Assembly: GCF_004331735.1 (NCBI RefSeq)
Contig: NZ_SJSO01000006.1
Span: forward strand, 310,001-374,000
Reading direction: 5' to 3'
Origin: Pedobacter psychrodurus
GTDB taxonomy: Bacteria > Bacteroidota > Bacteroidia > Sphingobacteriales > Sphingobacteriaceae
DNA length: 64,000 nucleotides
Made by a program: the position numbers and the translations under genes. Below, piece after piece: positions 34,915 to 43,071 of the stretch. A model generated the notes under the pieces. That model was not told where the DNA came from and did no database searches. It worked only from the letters and a program-made list of their open reading frames with translations. The number at the start of each line of letters is the position of its first letter. Positions within the stretch are counted from its first letter, which is position 1.

Positions 34915-35940
34915 TTATTTTTTTGCGCTCGAACCTCTAACGTTTAAGATAGTGGGTAACGATACCTGCATGTTTTCGATAGGCTTTCCTGCTTTTTTAA
35001 GCTTGTTTAGTAAAATTTTCATCACGTTTTCTGCGATGGCCTCAAGAGGCTGCGCAATAGCCGTAACCGGAGGCTCACAAAACTCCAGGATTTCGAAATC
35101 ATCAAAAGAAACAACAGCTATATCTTTGTGGATCTGAATACCTAATTTTCTAAAAGTTCTTAAACCATCTAAGCAAATATAGTTAGCTGCAAAAACTACT
35201 GCATCAAGCTGCTTCTCCGCTTTAAAAAACTTGATCATCTCCTCAATCGAGTCGGCAGAGTTTACATATTTTATCTTCTTTACAATTGCCGGCAAGTTAT
35301 ATTTTTCGACAGCGGCTTCATAGCCAGCCAAACGGTCTACCATCTGTTGCTGTAAGGTGTCGATGGTTACAAAACCTATTTTTTTATAATTATTTTTAAT
35401 GAGGTGCTCAGTAGCTTCGTACGTGCTCTTTAGATTATCGATGATTACATAATCTGTTTTAACATCCTGTACATACCGATCAAATAGCACCACAGGTGCA
35501 TCTGTTTGAATCAGTTTTTTAACTTCATCTTCCAATCCCTCAGGCAAGGCCATAATGTAACCATCAACATGCCTGTCTTTAAAAATTTGCAGCAATTCTA
35601 TTGCCTTTTCAGTATCGTTTCTGGTACTGCTAAAAAGAATTTTATAACCAAGGCTAGAAGCAATTTCATCAATTCGGCGTGCTATGCCAGAGAAAAAAGG
35701 TTCAGAAATATCATCAACCAAAAAACCTATAATTTTTGTTTTGCCTGTCCTTAAACTTGTAGCAAGAGTATTGGGCTGATAATTTAATTCAGCAACCAGT
35801 TCCAGAACCTTTTTGGTAAGCGATTCGCTAATATTTTTTTCTCTTGCTTTCCCATTAATTACAAACGATACGGTTGTAATGGAAATATTTAATTGTTTAG
35901 CGATATCCTTAATTGAAACGCGTTTCTTCATCACAGGCAT
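34915..35940 (-). CDS. LacI-family transcriptional regulator
   Basis: A 341-residue sugar-type regulator. The N-terminal LacI helix-turn-helix reads VSIKDIAKQLNISITTVSFVINGKAR and the hinge YQPNTLATSLRTGKT; the rest is a periplasmic-binding-protein-like effector domain (IIGFLVDDISEPFFSGIARRIDEIASSLGYKI, AVVSFDDFEILEFCEPPVTAI). The ATG at 35931 (MKKRVSIKD) is an alternative start that drops three residues. No sugar catabolic operon lies next to it, so the target genes and ligand are unknown. The nearest minus-strand transcript upstream (the tRNA-like pair) ends in its own terminator. Confidence 0.93.
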   Translation of the reverse strand: MPVMKKRVSIKDIAKQLNISITTVSFVINGKAREKNISESLTKKVLELVAELNYQPNTLATSLRTGKTKIIGFLVDDISEPFFSGIARRIDEIASSLGYKILFSSTRNDTEKAIELLQIFKDRHVDGYIMALPEGLEDEVKKLIQTDAPVVLFDRYVQDVKTDYVIIDNLKSTYEATEHLIKNNYKKIGFVTIDTLQQQMVDRLAGYEAAVEKYNLPAIVKKIKYVNSADSIEEMIKFFKAEKQLDAVVFAANYICLDGLRTFRKLGIQIHKDIAVVSFDDFEILEFCEPPVTAIAQPLEAIAENVMKILLNKLKKAGKPIENMQVSLPTILNVRGSSAKK

Positions 35941-36019
35941 TGAACGAATAAAATTTGATTGGGTAATATAACAATATATCTATAAATATATGATGGATAT
36001 GAAAAAAACTAGCCTAAAA

Positions 36020-36050
36020 AGAAAAAGAGCAACCTATCCAGGATTGCTCT
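36020..36050 (-). terminator. Rho-independent terminator of the tRNA-like transcript
   Basis: On the minus strand, AGAGCAATCC and GGTTGCTCT pair around TGGATA (36050-36026), followed by TTTTTCTTTTT. It lies 30 bases beyond the 3' end of the first tRNA-like gene and before the LacI gene. Confidence 0.88.
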
Positions 36051-36079
36051 ATTAACTAACTTATTATTCATAAAAAATG

Positions 36080-36224
36080 CTGTTGGGGAAGGAGTCGAAC
36101 CTTCAAGGGGTAGTTAGCTACAGTTCAAAAAATTAATTTGTGGTCAACCCAATAAACTGCGTTTGTCCCATTATTCCCCACCACCGAGACAAGGAGGCGT
36201 GTCTGCCAATTTCACCACCCAACA
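36080..36224 (-). tRNA. Atypical class II tRNA-like RNA, copy 1 (leucine-type body, GUC triplet)
   Basis: Minus strand, 145 nt. Acceptor arms TGTTGGG (36224-36218) and CCCAACA (36087-36081) pair perfectly with G as discriminator and no encoded CCA. Then TG, D-stem GTG/CAC with loop AAATTGGCAGA, exactly as in bacterial leucine tRNAs; anticodon stem CCTCC/GGTGG with a T-T mismatch; loop TTGTCTC, placing GTC at 34-36; T-stem GAAGG/CCTTC with loop TTCGACT. Between anticodon stem and T-stem lie about 75 nt instead of the usual 10-24, closed by GGGG/CCCC and carrying AATAATGGGA. It shares a transcript with copy 2. It is too regular to be decayed, but whether it is charged and decodes is unknown. 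Confidence 0.8.
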
Positions 36225-36231
36225 ATTTTAG

Positions 36232-36293
36232 TCATTAGTCCAAAGTCTGCAGTCGTAAGTCTACTAAAGACTATGGACTCTTGACTTAGGACT
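36232..36293. repeat. Long-loop inverted repeat between the two tRNA-like genes
   Basis: TTAGTCCAAAGTC (about 36234-36246) pairs at 12 of 13 positions with GACTTAGGACTAA (about 36283-36295). The loop repeats similar words (AGTCGTAAGTC, AAAGACTATGGACTC). Same style as the inverted repeats at 4566-4621 and 25392-25471. It could be a processing structure between the two RNAs. Confidence 0.5.
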
Positions 36294-36300
36294 AAAGCCG

Positions 36301-36414
36301 CTGTAGGGGAAGGAATCGAACCTTCAAGGAGTGGTTAGTACCGAAATCGGTATATTCCCATTATTCTCCGCCACCGAGACAAGGAGGTGTGTCTGCCTGT
36401 TTCACCACCCTACA
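36301..36414 (-). tRNA. Atypical class II tRNA-like RNA, copy 2 (leucine-type body, GUC triplet)
   Basis: Minus strand, 114 nt. Acceptor TGTAGGG (36414-36408) with CCCTACA (36308-36302); D-stem GTG/CAC with loop AAACAGGCAGA; anticodon stem CCTCC/GGTGG and loop TTGTCTC identical to copy 1, again GTC at 34-36; T-stem GAAGG/CCTTC, loop TTCGATT. The enlarged variable region (about 45 nt) is closed by GGAG/CTCC, keeps AATAATGGGA and TAACCA, and contains the hairpin TACCG/CGGTA. Acceptor and variable-arm base pairs differ from copy 1 by compensated changes, which supports a selected fold. It is the promoter-proximal member of the pair. Confidence 0.82.
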
Positions 36415-36465
36415 TTATGTTATGCAATTTTGAAAGAACGTTTCCTTTTTGTTAATTGCTTGATA

Positions 36466-36497
36466 CAAATGTAAAGGAACAACCAATACCTTGCAAA
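36466..36497 (-). promoter_or_regulatory. Bacteroidetes-type promoter of the tRNA-like pair
   Basis: On the minus strand TTTG (36497-36494), a 20-base spacer and TACATTTG (36473-36466) match the consensus exactly. RNA would begin near 36459, about 45 bases before the 5' end of copy 2. It lies back to back with the Lrp/AsnC gene. Confidence 0.78.
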
Positions 36498-36570
36498 TAT
36501 TTTAAACATTTAATTTTATTTTTATAATATTGATAAATATTTGTAAATTCGCTTATCATAATTCAAAAAT

Positions 36571-37047
36571 ATGCTTAAAAAAGACAATTCCAATTTAGAA
36601 ATTGACAACCTCGACATCGATATATTGAAACAATTAATGCAGGATGCCACTAAACCCTATACAGAAATCGCTAAAGATCTGATTGTTTCGGGTGGAACAA
36701 TACACGTTAGGATGAAGAAACTGCAAGAAATGGGCATTATAAAAGGTTCTCATCTCATTATTGACCCGCAAAAGGCTGGCTATGATATTTGTGCCTTTTT
36801 GGGTATCTACCTGGAGAAAGGAATCCAGTACAAAGATGCAGTTGCCCAGTTGAGCAAAATTAAAGAAGTGGTAGAATTGCATTATACTACTGGCGCCTAC
36901 AGTATGTTTGCCAAAATTATTTGCAGGGATACCAATCATTTACGTCACGTTTTAAACGAAGAAATACAGGCAGTGAACGGCATTCAGCGTACGGAGACTT
37001 TAATCTCGTTAGAAGAGAGCATTAAGCGTCAGATTGAGTTGGGATAA
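36571..37047 (+). CDS. Lrp/AsnC-family transcriptional regulator
   Basis: A 158-residue regulator with the family layout: N-terminal helix-turn-helix (LDIDILKQLMQDATKPYTEIAKDLIVSGGTIHVRMKKLQEMGIIKG) and C-terminal RAM/AsnC_trans_reg ligand-binding domain (GYDICAFLGIYLEKG...VVELHYTTGAYSMFAKIICRD...GIQRTETLISLEESIKRQIELG). Amino acids are the usual effectors. It is divergent from the tRNA-like pair, sharing the spacer 36415-36570, so control of those RNAs is conceivable but not shown. Confidence 0.93.
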   Translation: MLKKDNSNLEIDNLDIDILKQLMQDATKPYTEIAKDLIVSGGTIHVRMKKLQEMGIIKGSHLIIDPQKAGYDICAFLGIYLEKGIQYKDAVAQLSKIKEVVELHYTTGAYSMFAKIICRDTNHLRHVLNEEIQAVNGIQRTETLISLEESIKRQIELG

Positions 37048-37137
37048 GTTAGAAGGCTAGGCGAAATAACTAAGCCAATTTTGCTGATTGTTACTTAAGA
37101 ACAATGATCTTACATGGTAAAATACATTAGGTAATAG

Positions 37138-37400
37138 TTAGCGGCTTATTTGAAAACGAGGGCTCAGTAATGCTTCGGGAACAATAGCCCCGTTATCCGC
37201 TATAGCTCCGATAAAGGATCGGAGGCTGCCGCTGCTACCGGGTTTATTTAACAACAGCTTGTACAGGTAAGCGCCCAGCCAAAAATAGCACCACCTCACA
37301 AGCCACCTAGACCCGATCCGATAGCTATCGGATGGAGTGAACATCCCGACGTTCCAGTCGGGATAAAACGGAAAGCGGGAGGAAACTCAGATAGTTGTAA
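37138..37400. repeat. Dispersed structured repeat element, G+C-rich (part A)
   Basis: A stretch visibly richer in G+C than the genes around it, with no credible reading frame. It contains the hairpins CTCCGAT/ATCGGAG (37206-37224) and ATCCCGAC/GTCGGGAT (37343-37364), and the 18-base palindrome ATCCGATAGCTATCGGAT (37316-37333) also found at 23518. From memory, sequence of this kind recurs in intergenic regions of Pedobacter; that must be checked. Short frames on the minus strand here are not convincing genes. Confidence 0.6.
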
Positions 37401-37446
37401 AGATACTGCTCTCCAAACCCAAATAATAATAATAATATTTCTTTGA

Positions 37447-37735
37447 AAATGTCCTTCGACTACGCTACCATTGACGTTATTTTGTAATTGTTTATTAATG
37501 AGCAATTTGAGAAACTAAGCATTTCCCGTCCAGCTAGGCCACAGCACCACATCTTCGTTCTACTTAAATCCGGCCTAACAAATTTTTCGGGCTCCACTGC
37601 CCCTGCCATCCTACTGGCTTTGAAAGAAAAATTTTCAGCCGGCATTTTTTGTTTCTTTTTGATGCCAAAAAGAAAGAGCCCTTCGGCGGCGGCGAGCCGA
37701 GGCAAGACTGTGCATTGGCAGAAAATAATCAACTG
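37447..37735. repeat. Dispersed structured repeat element (part B)
   Basis: Continues the gene-free stretch between the Lrp/AsnC gene and feoB. It starts with a TCCTTCGACTACGC fragment of the TCGAAG repeat family and ends with a G+C-rich CTTCGGCGGCGGCGAGCCGAG segment next to runs such as GATGCCAAAAAGAAAG. A minus-strand frame of about 90 codons crosses it (37732-37460), but its sequence looks like translated repeat, not a protein family. Probably a remnant of a mobile or retro-type element; identity unknown. Confidence 0.5.
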
Positions 37736-37805
37736 AATACGTCATTTATATCGATTTTTATACAATAAATTATCCCTCAGGGTGACACCCCAAGAAAAGA
37801 TTAAG

Positions 37806-39914
37806 CTACTTCAACAACTGGTAAGCAATAAGCGCAGCAACATAGGCCATAGCCGTCATATAAGCCAACTGGATAACCGGCCATTTCCAACCTTTAGTTT
37901 CGCGGTAAACAATAGCTACCGTGCTCATACATTGCATGGCAAAAGCATAAAAAAGCATCAATGAAATACCAGTAGCAAAAGTATAAACAGGCAAACCAGT
38001 GCGGCTATTAACCGAGGCCGACATGCGTTCTCTAATTGTCGAGGTGTCTTCATCACCGCCATCAACACTATAAATGGTGGCCATGGTACCAACAAAGGCT
38101 TCGCGAGCGGCAAAAGAGGTAATTAAACCGATACCAATCTTCCAATCATAACCCAAAGGTCGGATAGCCGGCTCGATCCAATGACCAAGAATGCCTACAT
38201 AAGAGTTCTCTAACTTCTCAGTAGCCACAAGGGTTTTGATGTGATCGGTATTTCTTGTAGAATCGGCCAAAGCCGTTTTGTATTTTTTATCGATATTTTC
38301 AAAGCGGTTTCCCGGTCCGAAAGAGGCCATTACCCAAAGGATGATGGAAATGGCAATAATAACTTTACCGGCTTCGAACACAAAGGTTTTCGATTTCTCG
38401 TACATGGTGTAGAACACATTTTTCCACCTTGGCATACGGTAAATAGGCAACTCCATGATAAAATAAGATCTTTCTTTAGTTTTGATAATGAATTTCATTA
38501 CCCATGCTACCAATACCGCAGCGATAATACCTACCAGGTACATCACCATTAGCGCCAGTCCCTGCAGGTTAAAAACACCTAGAACGGTTTGAGAAGGAAT
38601 AATTAACGAAATAATTAAGATATACACGGGAAGCCTTGCCGAACAGCTTACCAATGGGGTAACCATGATGGTAATCATTCTATCTTTCCAGTTTTCGATA
38701 TTTCTTGCGGCCATAATAGATGGAACTGCACAGGCCAAACCACCGATCATCGGCACCACCGATTTACCGTTAAGGCCAACCTTACTCATAATTTTATCCA
38801 TCATAAAGGTAACGCGGGCCATATAACCCGTATCTTCTAAAATGGATATGAATGCGAAAAGAATAGCGATCTGTGGAATAAAAACAAAAATACCGCCTAA
38901 ACCTGCAATTACACCATCCAACAACAGATCAGTAAGCATGCCTGCCGGCAAATATTCATGCCCAATACTGGTAATAAAACCAAAACCAGTTTCGATCCAA
39001 TCCATTGGATAGGATGACCAGGCAAATATGGCGTTGAAAATTACAAAAAGGATGAACAAGAAAATGGCAAAACCCCATATTTTATGGGTTAAAACAGCAT
39101 CTAATTTATCACTGAAAGAAAATTTCTTTTCGGTACCCTTATCAACCACCACATCAGATAAAATAGTGCTGAGGTGTTTGTACCTGGCTATAGTTTCGGC
39201 TGCCTGAATTTTTGAAGATTCGAAATGATGCGACTGCTCAATATGCTCAATTTCTTCCTGCTCTTTTTCGCTAAAAAAAGTTAAATGCTCATGCTGGTGC
39301 AAAACCTGCAGCGCATAATAATCATTATCGGAATTAAGTTTCGATTTTATAGCGTTAATAGCCTCCGGAGCGAGGAAATTTACATCCACATCCTGAAACT
39401 GTGTGGCAATTTTATTGGTATTGGCAATGGCCTGTTTCAGGTTATCGATTCCGATATTATTCCTTGCCGAAATGGAAACCACCTGGATGCCCAACTTCTC
39501 TGCAAGTTTATCCAAATCAATCTCGATTCCTTGTTTCGCTGAAAGATCGATCATATTCAGGGCCAAAATCATCGGGATACCTAAATCTGCCACTTGAGAA
39601 TACAAAAGCATATTGCGCTTTAAATTCGAAGCATCGGCAATGAGCACAATAACATCAGGATGGCTATTGTTTTTTTTATCGGCAAGCACTTGAAAAACAA
39701 TGCTTTCATCAGCACTTTTTGGATATAAGCTGTACGTTCCTGGTAAATCGATTATTTCGGCATCTTTACCGCCTGCAAGTTTTGTAAAACCTGTTTTCTT
39801 ATCGACAGTGATGCCTGGAAAATTTCCGATTTTTTGATTTAACCCTGTTAAACGATTAAATAAAGTAGATTTACCTGTATTGGGATTACCAACTAACGCA
39901 ACTTTAATATCCAA
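37806..39914 (-). CDS. feoB: Ferrous iron transporter FeoB
   Basis: Inner-membrane Fe2+ importer, 702 residues. The N-terminal G-protein domain shows GNPNTGKST at residues 9-17, DLPGTYSL, and LNMIDLSAKQGIEID. The membrane part has the two Gate motifs, including FIPQIAILFAFISILEDTGYMARVTFMMDKIM and MIGGLACAVPSIMAARNIE, and VSCSARLPVYILIIS with the conserved Cys. The FeoB C-terminus with AFVGTMATIYS follows. It is read after feoA with an 11-base gap. Confidence 0.97.
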   Translation of the reverse strand: MDIKVALVGNPNTGKSTLFNRLTGLNQKIGNFPGITVDKKTGFTKLAGGKDAEIIDLPGTYSLYPKSADESIVFQVLADKKNNSHPDVIVLIADASNLKRNMLLYSQVADLGIPMILALNMIDLSAKQGIEIDLDKLAEKLGIQVVSISARNNIGIDNLKQAIANTNKIATQFQDVDVNFLAPEAINAIKSKLNSDNDYYALQVLHQHEHLTFFSEKEQEEIEHIEQSHHFESSKIQAAETIARYKHLSTILSDVVVDKGTEKKFSFSDKLDAVLTHKIWGFAIFLFILFVIFNAIFAWSSYPMDWIETGFGFITSIGHEYLPAGMLTDLLLDGVIAGLGGIFVFIPQIAILFAFISILEDTGYMARVTFMMDKIMSKVGLNGKSVVPMIGGLACAVPSIMAARNIENWKDRMITIMVTPLVSCSARLPVYILIISLIIPSQTVLGVFNLQGLALMVMYLVGIIAAVLVAWVMKFIIKTKERSYFIMELPIYRMPRWKNVFYTMYEKSKTFVFEAGKVIIAISIILWVMASFGPGNRFENIDKKYKTALADSTRNTDHIKTLVATEKLENSYVGILGHWIEPAIRPLGYDWKIGIGLITSFAAREAFVGTMATIYSVDGGDEDTSTIRERMSASVNSRTGLPVYTFATGISLMLFYAFAMQCMSTVAIVYRETKGWKWPVIQLAYMTAMAYVAALIAYQLLK

Positions 39915-39925
39915 ACCCAGCTCTT

Positions 39926-40141
39926 TTATTGAATAATGATAACATCGGCTTCGCTTTTACGCAAACAAAGCTGATAACCAGCAACACGGATAGCCATTGG
40001 ATCGCCCAGAGGAGCAAAACGCTCTACTTCTACCACCTCGCCCGGCAAGCAGCCCATCTCCATTAACTTTACAGACATATCTAAATCTGTAAAAGCTACA
40101 ATTGTTCCTTTTTCTCCAACTTTTAGGTGCGACAGCTTCAT
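39926..40141 (-). CDS. feoA: FeoA-domain protein
   Basis: A 71-residue SH3-like cytoplasmic protein that supports FeoB in Fe2+ uptake. The whole protein is one FeoA domain: LKVGEKGTIVAFTDLDMSVKLMEMGCLPGEVVEVERFAPLGDPMAIRVAGYQLCLRKSEADVI. It is first in the feoAB operon; a short A+T-rich dyad lies upstream. Confidence 0.95.
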   Translation of the reverse strand: MKLSHLKVGEKGTIVAFTDLDMSVKLMEMGCLPGEVVEVERFAPLGDPMAIRVAGYQLCLRKSEADVIIIQ

Positions 40142-40170
40142 GTGCTAAATTTGTCGCAAGTTACCCTTTC

Positions 40171-40190
40171 TTTAGATTTATTCCAAATAA
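40171..40190 (-). promoter_or_regulatory. Possible iron-responsive operator before feoA
   Basis: Bases 40178-40190 read TTATTCCAAATAA, an inverted repeat (TTATT/AATAA, minus-strand spacer TGG), extended by TTTAGAT. It lies 30-50 bases before the feoA start. Its look and place suggest a Fur- or DtxR-type site, but this is inference. Confidence 0.35.
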
Positions 40191-40238
40191 GATAGTCGTG
40201 CGAGGGATATATATTACACAGCTTTACCCTAAAATGAT

Positions 40239-43010
40239 CTAGTTCCGTTGCCTGCCACCGCCAAAGCCGCCACCACCATTACCACCGCGGCCTCTGCCAC
40301 CTTCTTCGCCACCTCTAATACGGTTTTTACCACCCATACGGTTTAACGAATACGTAAATGAAAACATAAAATAACGTTGCAACACGTTATAACTTACATC
40401 CTGAATGGTGTTGTTATTGGCTGTACGGCTTACGCCTTGATTTTCGTTTAGCAAATCGTTTACAGCCGCTTTAAAGGTTCCCCTGTTTTTAAAAAACTGC
40501 TTGCTGATATAAGAATTAACCAAGGTGAAATGCGTATCAAAACCCTCTCCCCTTCCGGTATTCTGGTTATAATCGGCATCGATAGCCCAGCGGATGTTGC
40601 CGGGAAACAAATAACTTACACTCACATTTGGACTAAAGGTATAATAGCGTGTATTAGAATTAGGTTGAACCGAATAAGTTGCACGGTTAATTGAACCGTT
40701 TACGCCTGCCGTTAAATCGAGCTTATCTAAATTGGAAACCAAACGGTAACCATTGGTAATAGACCAGCTGTTGGTAATATTTTTTAAGGAGTTAGTAAAG
40801 TTTACATCTCTATCGTAACTACCACTAACATTGATATGGAAATTCAGCTTATTCTCTGCCATAATCGGCAAACTTAACGAAGAAGAAATAGATCCAGAGT
40901 AAACACCGCTTACATTCACTGGAGTAACGGCAAGTTTTCCCTGGTCAGGGCCACTTTGAATTAAACTAGTACTGTTTGCAATCCGGTTAGAGGTTTGAGT
41001 AAGGTTTAAATTTACGAATAATGATCTGTTCTTTCCTGCGGTAAAGGTATTGAAAGCTGCACGCAAGGTATTGTTAAACTCTGGTTTTAAATCGGGGTTA
41101 CCAACCGGAATACTTTGCGTATTGGTATTATTTCGGATTGGCTGCAACTGCTGGATAGTAGGTTGGTTGGTGCTCCCCCTATAGTTAAATACCAGGCGTT
41201 TGCTATTGCTAAAATTATACCTGAACATGGCCGAAGGGGTATAATTAAAAACATTTTGTTTCAGTACAAATCCTTTGCTGATGTTATTATTTATCCTATC
41301 TGTATTTTGAACAGCCATGCCCAGATTCCAGTTATATTTTTTAGCCATTTTATTAAAGCTAAAACCTGCGGAGTTGGTTAAAATGGTATTTTCGTACGCA
41401 TTACTAAAGGTTTCATCCAGTAAATCGTACTGTAAAGTAACTGGATTAAAATTATAGGTAAAGCGATCGGATGTATTGTGGTTATAGCCATTCTGATAAT
41501 TAAACTCTAAGCTTAGGGTTTTATCTAAAGGTTCGGTATATACCAATCTTGTATTCTGACTGATGGACTCGCTCTCTTGATCGTTAAACTGATCTGTTAT
41601 TTTTTGAGTCGTGGTTCCGTTTTCTTTTCTCGTTTCGGGATTGGTATTATAATTATCGGCGTCGTTATTGTTAATGTTGGTATTTAAATTCAGGGATAAT
41701 GTTCTGCCCCTGCGCATAAATTTTTTACGCAATAAAATGTTATTGCTAATGGATGGTGAGGTACTATGATTCCGGAGGGATTGTGTTCCATTAATCATAT
41801 ACTTATTATAATCGCGTGTATAAGTGCTACTATTTAAGCTCTCATTATCGGTATAACTTAAATTTGGCTGTATGCGAAGTGAGGTTAATGAATCAAGCTT
41901 GGTATCTACCATAAAGTTTAAGCGGTGATTTAACCGATCAGAACTATTGGTTTGATTGTTATTAAAAATAGTAGTTTCATCGCCCAATAAATTTTGGGTT
42001 ACACTATTTCTGAGGATCAGGTTATCAGATTTATTAACAAAATAACTCATGCTCACTTCAGTATCGTCGGCATATTCATCCGAAAAATTAAACCCACCAG
42101 CTTTGGTATCGGTAATTCCACCACGACCGCCGTTACCCCCACCATTTCCTCCGCCCAGACCACCGCCAAAATTTTGTTTATTTACATTGTTAAACTGTGC
42201 AATTACACTCAGTCGCTTATCCTGATTAAAATGGTTGATGTTTGCATTTACATCGTAACGGTCATTAGAGCCATAACCTCCGGTGCTATTCCCGAAGTAA
42301 CCGTTTTTCTTATCCTTTCTGGTGGTGATATTAATGATCTTAGTTCTCGAACCATCATCGATTCCGGTAAACTGTGCCTGATCTGATAGTTCATCAATAA
42401 TCTGAATTTTATCAATCATATCGGCCGGCAGGTTTTTAGTGGCCAATAAAGGGTCATTCCCAAAAAACTCTTTACCATCTACCTTAACTTTTGTAATGGT
42501 TTCGCCCTGGGCTTTTATTGTTCCGGCCTTGTCTACCTCTACTCCTGGCAATTTCTTTAACAGATCTTCTACTACAGCATTCTCTACCACTTTAAATGAA
42601 CTTGCATTAAATTCCAGTGTATCCTTTTTTACCACAATTGGAGGAATTTCCGCTTTAATATCAACCGTTTGAAGATCTATTGCACCACCTTCTAAAACAA
42701 TATCGCCCAAGGTTACATCGGTCTTGTCTGCTGCGATCGTAAAATCTTTGGTAATATTCTTTAAACCTAAAAATGCCGCATAAAGCCTATAAGTACCTGG
42801 ATTTAAGTTTTTGAAAACAAATTTCCCATCCTCGGTGGTACTTACCGCACCAACCATGCTCGAATCTGTTAAGTTTCTAACAGCTAAAGAAGCATAATCA
42901 ATTGGTTTTTTATCTTTTGATTGAACAACCCGCCCGCTAACTGAACCTGTTTTCTGAGCGTAAACATAAAAAGATGATAAAATAAGTAGGAGCGTAAAAA
43001 TTTGTTTCAT
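40239..43010 (-). CDS. Outer-membrane beta-barrel protein with CarboxypepD_reg domain (paralogue 1)
   Basis: A 923-residue outer-membrane protein of unknown ligand. Signal peptide MKQIFTLLLILSSFYVYAQ; CarboxypepD_reg-like domain (GSVSGRVVQSKDKKPIDYASLAVRNL...GKFVFKNLNPGTYRLYAAFLG); TonB-plug-like segment (VVEDLLKKLPGVEVDKAGTIKAQGETITKVKVDGKEFFGNDPLLATKNLPADMIDKIQII); then a beta-barrel ending YFMFSFTYSLNRMGG. Two features are odd: a Gly-rich insert near residue 280 (GGGLGGGNGGGNGGRGG) and a Gly/Arg tail after the last strand. The next gene upstream, 43250-46063, is a close paralogue. Transport function is unproven. Confidence 0.88.
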   Translation of the reverse strand: MKQIFTLLLILSSFYVYAQKTGSVSGRVVQSKDKKPIDYASLAVRNLTDSSMVGAVSTTEDGKFVFKNLNPGTYRLYAAFLGLKNITKDFTIAADKTDVTLGDIVLEGGAIDLQTVDIKAEIPPIVVKKDTLEFNASSFKVVENAVVEDLLKKLPGVEVDKAGTIKAQGETITKVKVDGKEFFGNDPLLATKNLPADMIDKIQIIDELSDQAQFTGIDDGSRTKIINITTRKDKKNGYFGNSTGGYGSNDRYDVNANINHFNQDKRLSVIAQFNNVNKQNFGGGLGGGNGGGNGGRGGITDTKAGGFNFSDEYADDTEVSMSYFVNKSDNLILRNSVTQNLLGDETTIFNNNQTNSSDRLNHRLNFMVDTKLDSLTSLRIQPNLSYTDNESLNSSTYTRDYNKYMINGTQSLRNHSTSPSISNNILLRKKFMRRGRTLSLNLNTNINNNDADNYNTNPETRKENGTTTQKITDQFNDQESESISQNTRLVYTEPLDKTLSLEFNYQNGYNHNTSDRFTYNFNPVTLQYDLLDETFSNAYENTILTNSAGFSFNKMAKKYNWNLGMAVQNTDRINNNISKGFVLKQNVFNYTPSAMFRYNFSNSKRLVFNYRGSTNQPTIQQLQPIRNNTNTQSIPVGNPDLKPEFNNTLRAAFNTFTAGKNRSLFVNLNLTQTSNRIANSTSLIQSGPDQGKLAVTPVNVSGVYSGSISSSLSLPIMAENKLNFHINVSGSYDRDVNFTNSLKNITNSWSITNGYRLVSNLDKLDLTAGVNGSINRATYSVQPNSNTRYYTFSPNVSVSYLFPGNIRWAIDADYNQNTGRGEGFDTHFTLVNSYISKQFFKNRGTFKAAVNDLLNENQGVSRTANNNTIQDVSYNVLQRYFMFSFTYSLNRMGGKNRIRGGEEGGRGRGGNGGGGFGGGRQRN

Positions 43011-43071
43011 TCGGTTAGTTTGGTTTATAGCATAGAGACTAGCGACTTTTACAAAGGTTTATTTTTACTTA

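Noticed and set aside
35941..36060. Co-transcription of the LacI gene with the tRNA-like pair
   Set aside because: A strong minus-strand terminator at 36020-36050 lies between them, so a shared function should not be assumed.
37138..37732. Minus-strand open frames of 68-90 codons between the Lrp/AsnC gene and feoB
   Set aside because: They lie across hairpins and dispersed repeat sequence, and overlap each other in different frames. No protein family or signal is seen.
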